Notes: a model not told the origin generated them from the letters alone. DNA of 5,824 nucleotides from an uncultured Sulfurimonas sp. (GCA_937914675.1 CALDOC010000540.1:1-5824); one strand, 5' to 3'; numbered from the stretch's first letter, positions 1-5,522 are shown. Program-made: numbers and translations.

Positions 1-1
1 T

Positions 2-865
2 GGTTTTGATTTTATCACAAATCCCGATTGGAACAAAGAGGTTCCCATCGACATTCCGGCTATTTCCAACAAGAGCGCCAAAGTCTCTTCCTCCAAGGGT
101 GAAATCATAGACGAAGACGACGATGAGGCAACGTTCCCTAAAGACGACGTAATGTTCGACGAAGACGACGAGAGCGCCACTAAAACCGTTTTTGGAGGTT
201 TGGTTCCTATCGTAGGCACGCTTCTCACCACTCTCATAGCGCTCGCTTTTTCACTTCCAATCGCCATGGGAATTGCCGTGTTTTTAGCGGAAATAGCGCC
301 TAAGAACGTCTCAAACGTCGTTGGCATGGCTATCGAGCTTCTCGCCGCGATTCCTAGCATCATCTTTGGAATGTGGGGACTTTACTATTTCGCTCCCATC
401 GTGGCGGATTTGGTCGGTGGTTATCAGGTTTCTCTTTTAACCGCTGGACTTGTGCTTGGAGTCATGATACTTCCTTTTATGGCGGCAATCACCCGCGACA
501 GCATGAACACGACGCCTGCCGTTTTAAAAGAGTCGGCTTACGCTCTTGGCGCCACTAAGTTTGAAGTGATTAAAGACATTATTTTTCCTTATTCAAAAGT
601 GGGCATCATCGGTTCGATCATTTTAGCGCTTGGTCGCGCTTTGGGCGAAACCATGGCGGTCGCGTTTCTCATAGGTTCCATTTTTGTCTTGCCCTCGGCT
701 ATAAACGACCCTACCATTTCCATACCTGTCGCCATGGCCAACAACTTTGGCGAGTCTAGCGGACTTGGCGAAAGCGCCCTCTTCTACCTCGCGCTCATTC
801 TGTTTGTGATTAGCTTTGGAATTATCTCTTTGGCTAAATTTTACTTTCTAAAAAAGGCTAACTAA
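2..865 (+). CDS. pstC: Phosphate ABC transporter permease PstC (5' partial)
   Basis: PstC is one of the two inner-membrane channel subunits of the high-affinity PstSCAB phosphate importer. The reading frame is open to the window edge, and 287 residues are visible. An ATG at 152 lies inside the gene and is not the start, because the upstream codons encode the FDFITNPDW segment typical of PstC just after its first membrane helix. About 20-40 N-terminal residues, including that helix, are therefore missing. Visible hallmarks are FGGLVPIVGTL (64-74), ELLAAIPSIIFGMWGL (112-127), the EAA loop that docks on the ATPase (ESAYALGATKFEVIKDIIFP, about 177-196) and LGRALGETMAV (about 210-220). The last membrane helix is at about 259-280. 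Between W10 and G65 there is an unusually long acidic insertion (see findings). The stop codon is 1 bp before pstA, so the two are probably cotranscribed. The identification is secure; the exact start is not visible. Confidence 0.96.
   Translation, partial: GFDFITNPDWNKEVPIDIPAISNKSAKVSSSKGEIIDEDDDEATFPKDDVMFDEDDESATKTVFGGLVPIVGTLLTTLIALAFSLPIAMGIAVFLAEIAPKNVSNVVGMAIELLAAIPSIIFGMWGLYYFAPIVADLVGGYQVSLLTAGLVLGVMILPFMAAITRDSMNTTPAVLKESAYALGATKFEVIKDIIFPYSKVGIIGSIILALGRALGETMAVAFLIGSIFVLPSAINDPTISIPVAMANNFGESSGLGESALFYLALILFVISFGIISLAKFYFLKKAN
110..171 (+). repeat. Imperfect direct repeat encoding acidic DEDD segments in pstC
   Basis: The 14-base word GACGAAGACGACGA occurs at 110-123 and again at 158-171, exactly 48 bases (16 codons) apart and in frame. 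The two copies encode DEDDDEATF and DEDDESAT, with degenerate similarity after each. This looks like a small in-frame duplication within the acidic insertion of PstC. The repeat is seen directly; duplication as its origin is inference. Confidence 0.6.
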
Positions 866-866
866 G

Positions 867-1670
867 ATGAGACTTTTAATAAATAAAATATTTTTATCGC
901 TTTCCGTTTTATCCGCTCTCATAGGATTGTCGTTTTTAGCTTGGATTTTAATCACTCTTTTCATCAAAGGGCTTGGTTCTTTTCATTTTTCGCTATTTTT
1001 AAACGACCTCATCAACGGAGGACTTAGAAACCTCCTCGTAGGTCAGTTTATTTTAGCGGGTCTCGCGTCGCTCATTGGCATACCGCTAGGCATGGCGGCT
1101 GGAATCTACATACAAGAGTATGGACATGGTAGATTTTCCTCCATCATCCGTGACTTAAGCGACATTATGATGAGCGCGCCTTCCATCGTCATCGGCGCGT
1201 TTGTTTACGCCGTCGTGGTGATTCCAACGGGTGGAACGAGTGGGTTTGCCGGAGCCATCGCGCTTGCAATCATGATGATACCCGTCGTTATCAACACGAC
1301 CGACAACATGCTCTCTCTCGTTCCTCGCGAACTTAGAGAAGCGGGAATCGCCCTTGGCGCTTCAAAGTACAAGGTTATTATCGACATCATCATTAAAGCG
1401 GCAAAAGTTGGAATCATGACGGGCGTTTTGCTTGCGTTCGCCAGAATCATCGGAGAGACCGCGCCTCTACTTTTTACGTCGGAGACAAGCAACTACTTCA
1501 CTCTTGATTTGACTGAGAGTTTTCCCTCTCTAACGGTTAGCATCTACGACTTGGCGAACGAACCCGAAGAGTCAAGCAGAGATTTGGCTTGGGCGGCTTC
1601 GTTCATACTTACCGTCATGGTTCTAGCCATCAATCTAGTTGGAAGATTCATCACTCGAACTAAAAAATAA
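867..1670 (+). CDS. pstA: Phosphate ABC transporter permease PstA
   Basis: PstA is the second membrane subunit of the phosphate importer and pairs with PstC to form the inner-membrane path. It is 267 residues, somewhat shorter than the roughly 280-300 residues usual for the family, but no domain appears to be missing. A first hydrophobic helix spans about residues 8-33, followed by LLVGQFILAGLASLIGIPLGMAAGIY (56-81), SAPSIVIGAFVYAVVV (103-118) and AIALAIMMIPVV (130-141). The EAA docking loop is LREAGIALGASKYKVIIDII (156-175), and it is followed by FARIIGETAPLLFT (191-204), the PstA counterpart of RALGE in PstC. A final helix lies at about 243-260. The ATG is 1 bp after the pstC stop, with AAAGG at 853-857 as a modest ribosome binding site inside the end of pstC, so translation is probably coupled. 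Confidence 0.97.
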   Translation: MRLLINKIFLSLSVLSALIGLSFLAWILITLFIKGLGSFHFSLFLNDLINGGLRNLLVGQFILAGLASLIGIPLGMAAGIYIQEYGHGRFSSIIRDLSDIMMSAPSIVIGAFVYAVVVIPTGGTSGFAGAIALAIMMIPVVINTTDNMLSLVPRELREAGIALGASKYKVIIDIIIKAAKVGIMTGVLLAFARIIGETAPLLFTSETSNYFTLDLTESFPSLTVSIYDLANEPEESSRDLAWAASFILTVMVLAINLVGRFITRTKK

Positions 1671-1683
1671 CAACATAAAGAAC

Positions 1684-1688
1684 AAGGA
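1684..1688 (+). promoter_or_regulatory. Ribosome binding site choosing the pstB start
   Basis: AAGGA lies 6 bases before the ATG at 1695 and 15 bases before a second in-frame ATG at 1704. The spacing favours the first ATG, although starting at 1704 would remove only three residues. Confidence 0.65.
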
Positions 1689-1694
1689 AAAATT

Positions 1695-2477
1695 ATGCCA
1701 ATCATGAACATTAAGAAGTTCTCTTTTACATACCCTGGAGTTGAACATCCATCTCTTCGCAACATAACTTTACCCATAGCGCAAAACAAGATAACCGCGC
1801 TCATAGGCCCCAGCGGATGTGGAAAGTCCACCCTACTTCGAGCCATGAACCGCATTCATGATTTGTACCCTGGCAATAAATACGACGGCAGGATAGAACT
1901 ACATGATTTAGAGACTGGCAAGAGAAACAATATCTTAGAGATAAAAAAAGAGAACGAGTTCATACAACTTCGTCAACAAGTTGGAATGATTTTTCAAAAG
2001 CCGACGCCATTTCCAATGAGCATATTTGACAACGTGGCTTATGGACTTAAAATCGCGGGACTTAAGAACAAAACCGAACTTGCCCATAGAGTTGAACAAG
2101 CGCTCAAAGACAGCGCTCTTTGGAAAGAGGTGCATGATAGACTTGGAAAATCGGCCATGGGTTTATCCGGTGGACAACAACAACGCCTCTGCATCGCTAG
2201 AGCCGTTGCGGTAAAACCCGAAGTTTTGCTTTTCGACGAGCCTACGTCGGCGCTCGATCCCATCTCGACGGGAGCCATCGAAGAGCTTTTGGTTGAGCTT
2301 AAAAAAGACATAAGCATAGCCATCGTCACTCATAACATGCAACAAGCCTCTCGCATAAGCGACTATACCGCGTTTATGTATCTTGGCGACTTGGTGGAGT
2401 ATGACAAAACGGAAAACATTTTCCTAAATCCTAAAGAAAAAAGAACGGAAGATTACATTACTGGGCGTTTTGGTTGA
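1695..2477 (+). CDS. pstB: Phosphate ABC transporter ATP-binding protein PstB
   Basis: PstB is the cytoplasmic ATPase that powers the PstC/PstA channel. In known systems it also takes part, with PhoU, in reporting transport activity to the phosphate sensor kinase. At 260 residues it is the usual family length, and every ABC motif is present: Walker A GPSGCGKST (38-46), Q-loop glutamine in MIFQKPTPFPMSI (98-110), signature LSGGQQQR (157-164), Walker B VLLFDEP with catalytic glutamate (177-183), D-loop SALD (185-188) and H-loop histidine in VTHNM (211-215). The QKPTPFPMSI segment and the C-terminal NPKEKRTEDYITGRFG are specific to PstB among ABC ATPases. It follows pstA by 24 bp and precedes phoU by 33 bp in the same operon. 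Nothing is broken or missing. Confidence 0.98.
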   Translation: MPIMNIKKFSFTYPGVEHPSLRNITLPIAQNKITALIGPSGCGKSTLLRAMNRIHDLYPGNKYDGRIELHDLETGKRNNILEIKKENEFIQLRQQVGMIFQKPTPFPMSIFDNVAYGLKIAGLKNKTELAHRVEQALKDSALWKEVHDRLGKSAMGLSGGQQQRLCIARAVAVKPEVLLFDEPTSALDPISTGAIEELLVELKKDISIAIVTHNMQQASRISDYTAFMYLGDLVEYDKTENIFLNPKEKRTEDYITGRFG

Positions 2478-2510
2478 AAGTAAAAATAAAAATAAATAAG
2501 GAATAAACGG

Positions 2511-3170
2511 ATGTTACCCACTTTTAGAACAAATTTAGACGACATAAAAGAGAAAGTGATAGAAATAGGAGTTGGCTTGCAAGAGGCTAACGCCCTTATC
2601 CTTTCGGCGCTCTCGGACTGTGACAACGAAAAGTTTACCCAAGCGAGATCGCACATACAAAACATTGGCGCCAAAACGAATGAGATTGACAACTCGATTA
2701 TCAAAGTTTTAGCCCTTTACACTCCGGAAGCAAGGGATTTGAGGCAAGTCATAGCTTATCTTAAAATAACTAACGAGCTTTCACGCGCTTGCGCAAACAC
2801 ACGAAACTTCATAAGAGGTTTTACGGACGTATGCAAAGACGTTGACATAGCGATTATTTCAGAATACGCTGTGCCAATGCAAGCGTCAACCGTTCAAGCG
2901 ATTAGTTTGGCGATTAGCATGATTAATTGCGACGACGATGATGAAATTCAAGAGATATACAACGAAGTTCTCATAGAAGAGAACAAAACGGATGATTTAT
3001 ACGAAATGGTGGAACGCAATCTCTCGCTTCAAGCTGATGGCTCTAGCAGCTTTGAAAAGTTTCACAACATGCTCAGAGCCCTTAGAAAAAGCGGCAAGAT
3101 CGCTTCTCGAAGCATCAGCATAGCGAATCTTTTGGTATACGCGAAGATTGGTGGAAATTTTCGTAATTAA
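2511..3170 (+). CDS. phoU: PhoU-family phosphate signalling protein
   Basis: PhoU is a cytoplasmic, peripheral protein that in characterised bacteria couples the PstSCAB transporter to the phosphate two-component system and represses it when phosphate is plentiful. The 219-residue length fits the family, as does its predicted all-helical, two-repeat structure. The first repeat (about 1-105) shows the recognisable ID...........TPEARDLRQVIAYLKI core (59-86). The second (about 115-219) carries EENKTDDLYEMVERNL (156-171) and a final helix ending IANLLVYAKIGG. The usual ExxxD metal-binding motif is absent by eye from both repeats: LSRACAN (90-96) and SGKIAS (194-199) stand where LERIGD-like sequence is expected. 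The start is supported by AAGGA at 2498-2502, 8 bases before the ATG. Its place between pstB and the regulator pair supports the phosphate-signalling assignment. Confidence 0.92.
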   Translation: MLPTFRTNLDDIKEKVIEIGVGLQEANALILSALSDCDNEKFTQARSHIQNIGAKTNEIDNSIIKVLALYTPEARDLRQVIAYLKITNELSRACANTRNFIRGFTDVCKDVDIAIISEYAVPMQASTVQAISLAISMINCDDDDEIQEIYNEVLIEENKTDDLYEMVERNLSLQADGSSSFEKFHNMLRALRKSGKIASRSISIANLLVYAKIGGNFRN

Positions 3171-3173
3171 ATT

Positions 3174-3182
3174 TGATACAAT
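3174..3182 (+). promoter_or_regulatory. Candidate extended -10 promoter for the response regulator
   Basis: The sequence TGATACAAT matches an extended -10 box (TGn plus TACAAT, one mismatch from TATAAT). It lies in the 18-bp gap between phoU and the regulator, with no convincing -35, which is common in Campylobacterota. A start 6-7 bases downstream of the box falls at about 3188-3189, on the A of the ATG, so the transcript would be leaderless. No Shine-Dalgarno sequence precedes that ATG. The match is seen in the sequence; promoter activity is inferred. Confidence 0.45.
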
Positions 3183-3187
3183 TGTAT
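3176..3187. repeat. Perfect 12-bp palindrome before the response regulator ATG
   Basis: ATACAATTGTAT is its own reverse complement, overlaps the candidate -10 box and ends 1 base before the ATG at 3189. It could be a dimeric operator, or chance in AT-rich DNA. It is not a PhoB-type site, since those are direct repeats. Confidence 0.5.
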
Positions 3188-3188
3188 T

Positions 3189-3860
3189 ATGAATAATAGC
3201 ACAATACTAATAGTTGAAGACGAAGAAGATATTTTAGACTTGATGGAGTACACTCTTTCCAAAGAGGGTTATGACGTTATAACGTGCGTGGATACGAGCC
3301 ATGTGCAAGACATACTTAACGAAGAAGACGTTTCCTTGATTCTCATGGACAGAAACTTGCCAGGGGTCGAGGGAAGCATGTTTATCGCGACGCTGCGAAA
3401 GAAGGGATATAATCAACCCGTCATTTACGTCAGCGCAAAAAGCTCGTATGATGAGATTATTGAGGGTTTTGATAACGGCGGAGACGATTACGTCACTAAG
3501 CCTTTCAACCTTAACGAACTTAAAGCGCGAGTAAAAGCTCTTATAAAAAGAACAAAGAAAGTTCAAGACGTTATGACGCATAGAGACATTGCGTATGACT
3601 CTTCAAAGAAAACTTTTACGATTAACGCAAATGAAATTAAACTAACGCACCTAGAACATGACCTTCTTTTGGAGTTTATGAAAAACAAAAACATTCTTTT
3701 AACAAGAGACGTTTTGCTAGAACGCGTTTGGAGCGATAGTCTCAATAAACAACTAAAGACTGTCAACGTGGCTATAAAACGGCTTAAAGAGAGCATAGAT
3801 CCAGATGGAACGAAAAACTACATACAAGCCGTGAGAGGAGAAGGATACATGTTTTGCTAA
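3189..3860 (+). CDS. phoB: PhoB/OmpR-family response regulator of the phosphate system
   Basis: This is a two-domain response regulator expected to be phosphorylated by the adjacent kinase and to bind phosphate-regulated promoters. The receiver domain (about 4-120) has the acidic pair E10/D11, phospho-acceptor D54 in LILMDRNLPG, switch serine S82 in VIYVSAK, and K104 in DDYVTKPF. The C-terminal winged-helix DNA-binding domain (about 130-223) shows the OmpR/PhoB pattern: LTHLEHDLLLEFMKN, LLERVWSD, recognition helix TVNVAIKRLKESID, and the hairpin VRGEGYMF. At 223 residues it has normal length. The name is based on its position after pstCAB-phoU. The functional equivalent in Campylobacter is called PhosR, and the DNA sequence recognised may differ from that of E. 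coli PhoB. The ATG is 18 bp after phoU with no Shine-Dalgarno sequence (see findings). Confidence 0.9.
   Translation: MNNSTILIVEDEEDILDLMEYTLSKEGYDVITCVDTSHVQDILNEEDVSLILMDRNLPGVEGSMFIATLRKKGYNQPVIYVSAKSSYDEIIEGFDNGGDDYVTKPFNLNELKARVKALIKRTKKVQDVMTHRDIAYDSSKKTFTINANEIKLTHLEHDLLLEFMKNKNILLTRDVLLERVWSDSLNKQLKTVNVAIKRLKESIDPDGTKNYIQAVRGEGYMFC
3836..3845 (+). promoter_or_regulatory. Ribosome binding site for the TTG-started kinase gene
   Basis: The purine-rich AGGAGAAGGA lies inside the last codons of the response regulator gene, 8 bases before the TTG at 3854. It decides the start of the kinase gene. The nearby ATG at 3849 is the methionine codon of the regulator and is out of frame with the kinase. 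Confidence 0.75.
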
Positions 3861-5233
3861 CTTTTCAACAAATTATACTTAGAAAATTTTTCATACTCTT
3901 TTTTATACTTTTTATCGCCGTTGGCGCGATTACTTACTATTGGCTCAAAGAATTTTATATTTCTCAAGCAAAAGAGTCTCTCAAGCAAAGCTTGGAACTT
4001 ATCACTTTTGCCATAGACAACGAGACGAAACTTGACATTCTCGCTCAAAAAATAAAAACTAACTTAAACACAAGAGTCACGATCATAGATATTAATGGTA
4101 AAGTTATCGCGGAATCTCATGAAGACCTGACAAAGATGGACAACCATAAATATAGAGCTGAAATAATGCAATCAAATGAAGAAGATTATGGATACGTCAT
4201 AAGATATTCAAACACGCTTCAAGAACACATGCTCTATATCGCAAAAAAACATACGTTTAACAATCACACCGTATATATTAGATTGGCAAAAGAGTTGAAA
4301 AACATAAACTCTCAAATTTTTTCTTTAGGGATAAAAGTTTTAATCGTCTTGATACTATTTTTCATAGCCATTTTCATAGTTACGTATAAGATAAACACTC
4401 AATTAAAGAATGAAACGCAAAAAATAGCGCACTTTTTAAAAGACTTGGCGACTAAAAAGAAGCCCACTTACGTTAGTTCGGATTTTTCTCAAGAATTTTT
4501 TCACATTACGAATCTGCTTACAAAAATATCACAAATTCTTACAAAAAGAGAGAAGCAAAAAACAAAATACACCAACAAACTCGAAGCTTCAAACAAACAA
4601 AAAGACGACATCATCTCGGCGATTTCACATGAGTTCAAAAATCCCATCGCCGTCATTAACGGATATTCTCAAACTCTCATCGACGATGAAAATTTGAACC
4701 CTAACATTCGCAATAAATTTCTTACAAAGATATACAAAAATGGAAACAAGTTAAGCGACTTAATTGATACGCTTAGGCTTTCAATCAAACTTGACAGCGG
4801 ACAAATGTCCATGAATTTCACTACCATAAATTTATACGATACTATAAACGAATCTGTGGAAAACATAAAACTCAACTACCCAAACAGAGAAGCGATTATA
4901 ACAGGAGACAAGGAGATTACAATCAGGGCGGACAATTCGCTCTTTTGCGTCGTGATCTCAAATCTTGTGGAAAACGCGTTTAAATATTCTGAAGACGAAG
5001 TGCGCGTAAATTTTGACGACAAAGCTTTGCATGTGATAGATTCGGGGATAGGAATAAATAAGAATAATTTAGAAAATATAACGAATAAATTTTACAGAGT
5101 GCATGAAAATAGCTGGAACAACTCGCTAGGACTAGGACTATTTATAGTAAGCAACATTGTAAATCTTCATAATTTTAGTTTGAATATCAAAAGTGAAGAG
5201 AATATGGGATCTACGTTTAGCGTGAACTTTTAG
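3854..5233 (+). CDS. phoR: PhoR/PnpS-type sensor histidine kinase (TTG start)
   Basis: This membrane-bound kinase is the likely partner of the upstream response regulator. Its 459 residues run as follows: membrane helix 1 (about 11-30); an extracytoplasmic domain (about 31-155); membrane helix 2 (about 157-178); a weak HAMP-like linker and charged coiled coil (179-250); and the kinase core. The sensor domain contains TRVTIIDINGKVIAESHEDLTKMDNH (73-98) and RYSNTLQEHMLYIA (117-130), a pattern known from PhoR/PnpS and WalK-like kinases. The core has the H-box SAISHEFKNPIAV with H259, N-box NLVENAFKYS (370-379), G1 DSGIGI (396-401), F-box FYR (413-415) and G2 GLGLFIV (426-432). No PAS domain is evident, unlike E. 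coli PhoR. The TTG start overlaps the regulator by 7 bp. The next in-frame methionine (residue 95) would remove helix 1. Base composition is clearly more AT-rich than in pstC. Confidence 0.88.
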   Translation: MLTFQQIILRKFFILFFILFIAVGAITYYWLKEFYISQAKESLKQSLELITFAIDNETKLDILAQKIKTNLNTRVTIIDINGKVIAESHEDLTKMDNHKYRAEIMQSNEEDYGYVIRYSNTLQEHMLYIAKKHTFNNHTVYIRLAKELKNINSQIFSLGIKVLIVLILFFIAIFIVTYKINTQLKNETQKIAHFLKDLATKKKPTYVSSDFSQEFFHITNLLTKISQILTKREKQKTKYTNKLEASNKQKDDIISAISHEFKNPIAVINGYSQTLIDDENLNPNIRNKFLTKIYKNGNKLSDLIDTLRLSIKLDSGQMSMNFTTINLYDTINESVENIKLNYPNREAIITGDKEITIRADNSLFCVVISNLVENAFKYSEDEVRVNFDDKALHVIDSGIGINKNNLENITNKFYRVHENSWNNSLGLGLFIVSNIVNLHNFSLNIKSEENMGSTFSVNF

Positions 5234-5251
5234 AGGGAAAACCCTCTAAAA
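5228..5251. terminator. Perfect inverted repeat between convergent genes; possible terminator
   Basis: TTTTAGAGGG and CCCTCTAAAA form a perfect 10-bp stem around an AAAA loop. The stem includes the TAG stop of the kinase (5231-5233) and lies 5 bases beyond the stop of the minus-strand gene, where a terminator for both genes would sit. Neither strand has a U-tract directly after the stem; on the + strand six T's appear only at 5261-5266. It is therefore not a textbook intrinsic terminator. Confidence 0.55.
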
Positions 5252-5256
5252 TAGTA

Positions 5257-5388
5257 CTACTTTTTTGAAGCTTTTTTCTTCGCTTTCTTTTTTGCAGCTT
5301 TTTTCTTAGCAACTTTTTTTGCTTTCTTCTTCTTTTCTACTTTTTTAGCAACTTTCTTTGCGTTTTTCTTTTTTAACTCTTTAGCCAT
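5257..5388 (-). CDS. Lysine/alanine-rich histone H1-like small protein
   Basis: This 43-residue protein begins MAKELKKKNAKKVAKK and is built from repeated KKVA, KKKA and AKKK units. Lysine makes up 25 of 43 residues, the rest being mostly alanine and valine, with only two glutamates. Such composition is typical of small histone H1-like or AlgP/Hc1-tail-like peptides that bind nucleic acid through charge, so a nucleoid or RNA-binding role in the cytoplasm is the best guess, without proof. It is probably a real gene: AAAGGAG (5394-5400, minus strand) sits 5 bases before the ATG, and TATAAT boxes lie upstream. Lysine codons are mixed (16 AAA, 9 AAG). It converges on the phosphate operon and shows no obvious functional link to it. 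Because the gene is almost pure purine on one strand, automated callers could dismiss it as low complexity. Confidence 0.8.
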   Translation of the reverse strand: MAKELKKKNAKKVAKKVEKKKKAKKVAKKKAAKKKAKKKASKK

Positions 5389-5393
5389 TTTGG

Positions 5394-5400
5394 CTCCTTT
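5394..5400 (-). promoter_or_regulatory. Strong ribosome binding site for the lysine-rich gene
   Basis: Read on the minus strand, AAAGGAG stands 5 bases before the ATG ending at 5386. It is the strongest Shine-Dalgarno match in the window and is the main argument that this short low-complexity frame is translated, probably at high level. Confidence 0.8.
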
Positions 5401-5413
5401 TGTTTTTTATTTC

Positions 5414-5428
5414 ATTACTATTAGTAAT
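5414..5428. repeat. Operator-like dyad ATTACTA-T-TAGTAAT
   Basis: Two perfect 7-base arms flank a single T. The dyad lies directly downstream of the minus-strand TATAAT at 5431-5436, covering the expected transcription start of the lysine-rich gene, which is where a repressor would block it. The sequence is certain; a regulatory role is inference, and AT-rich DNA makes chance dyads more likely. Confidence 0.5.
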
Positions 5429-5430
5429 AA

Positions 5431-5436
5431 ATTATA
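5431..5436 (-). promoter_or_regulatory. Candidate -10 box for the lysine-rich gene
   Basis: The minus strand reads TATAAT here, with the expected start near 5424 and a leader of about 36 bases. A second minus-strand TATAAT at 5440-5445 is an alternative. No -35 is evident. Confidence 0.5.
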
Positions 5437-5496
5437 GTCATTATATATATTTTTTGTAAACAAGTCAATAAAATATAGATATAAGTTATAAATAAG

Positions 5497-5502
5497 TATA
5501 AT
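5497..5502 (+). promoter_or_regulatory. Candidate -10 box for the small helix-turn-helix gene
   Basis: A perfect TATAAT lies 20 bases before the ATG at 5523, in AT-rich DNA with regularly spaced A/T blocks upstream and no clear -35. A start near 5509 would leave a leader of about 14 bases that contains the AAGGG at 5513-5517. This is the best promoter match in the window. Confidence 0.6.
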
Positions 5503-5522
5503 CGTAACATTAAAGGGCGAAA

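Noticed and set aside
152..154. ATG as the start of pstC
   Set aside because: The frame continues upstream without a stop to position 2 and encodes PstC-like FDFITNPDW. No ribosome binding site precedes this ATG, and starting here would lose the first membrane helix.
1205..1492. Open frame on the minus strand inside pstA
   Set aside because: It lies wholly antisense to a well-supported permease gene, has no recognisable domain, and is explained by the codon bias of the + strand gene. Similar antisense frames inside pstB, phoU, the regulator and the kinase were dismissed for the same reason.
2026..2214. Second + strand open frame inside pstB
   Set aside because: It overlaps the intact ATPase motifs of PstB in another frame, and the protein has no recognisable features.
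4515..4549. CTTACAAAAA repeated twice in the kinase gene, considered as a regulator site
   Set aside because: The copies are 21 bases apart, a multiple of three, and encode the similar LLTKISQILTK heptad-like segment of the linker coiled coil. The protein sequence explains the repeat.
5261..5380. T-rich tract after the kinase gene as a long terminator tail or low-complexity spacer
   Set aside because: The opposite strand is an uninterrupted 43-codon frame with a strong ribosome binding site and -10 boxes. The T richness is the complement of lysine codons.
5451..5471. TTGTAAA in the divergent region as a Pho box
   Set aside because: Only one unit is present. Eleven bases later the sequence reads GTCAAT rather than a second TGTAA, so there is no direct repeat.
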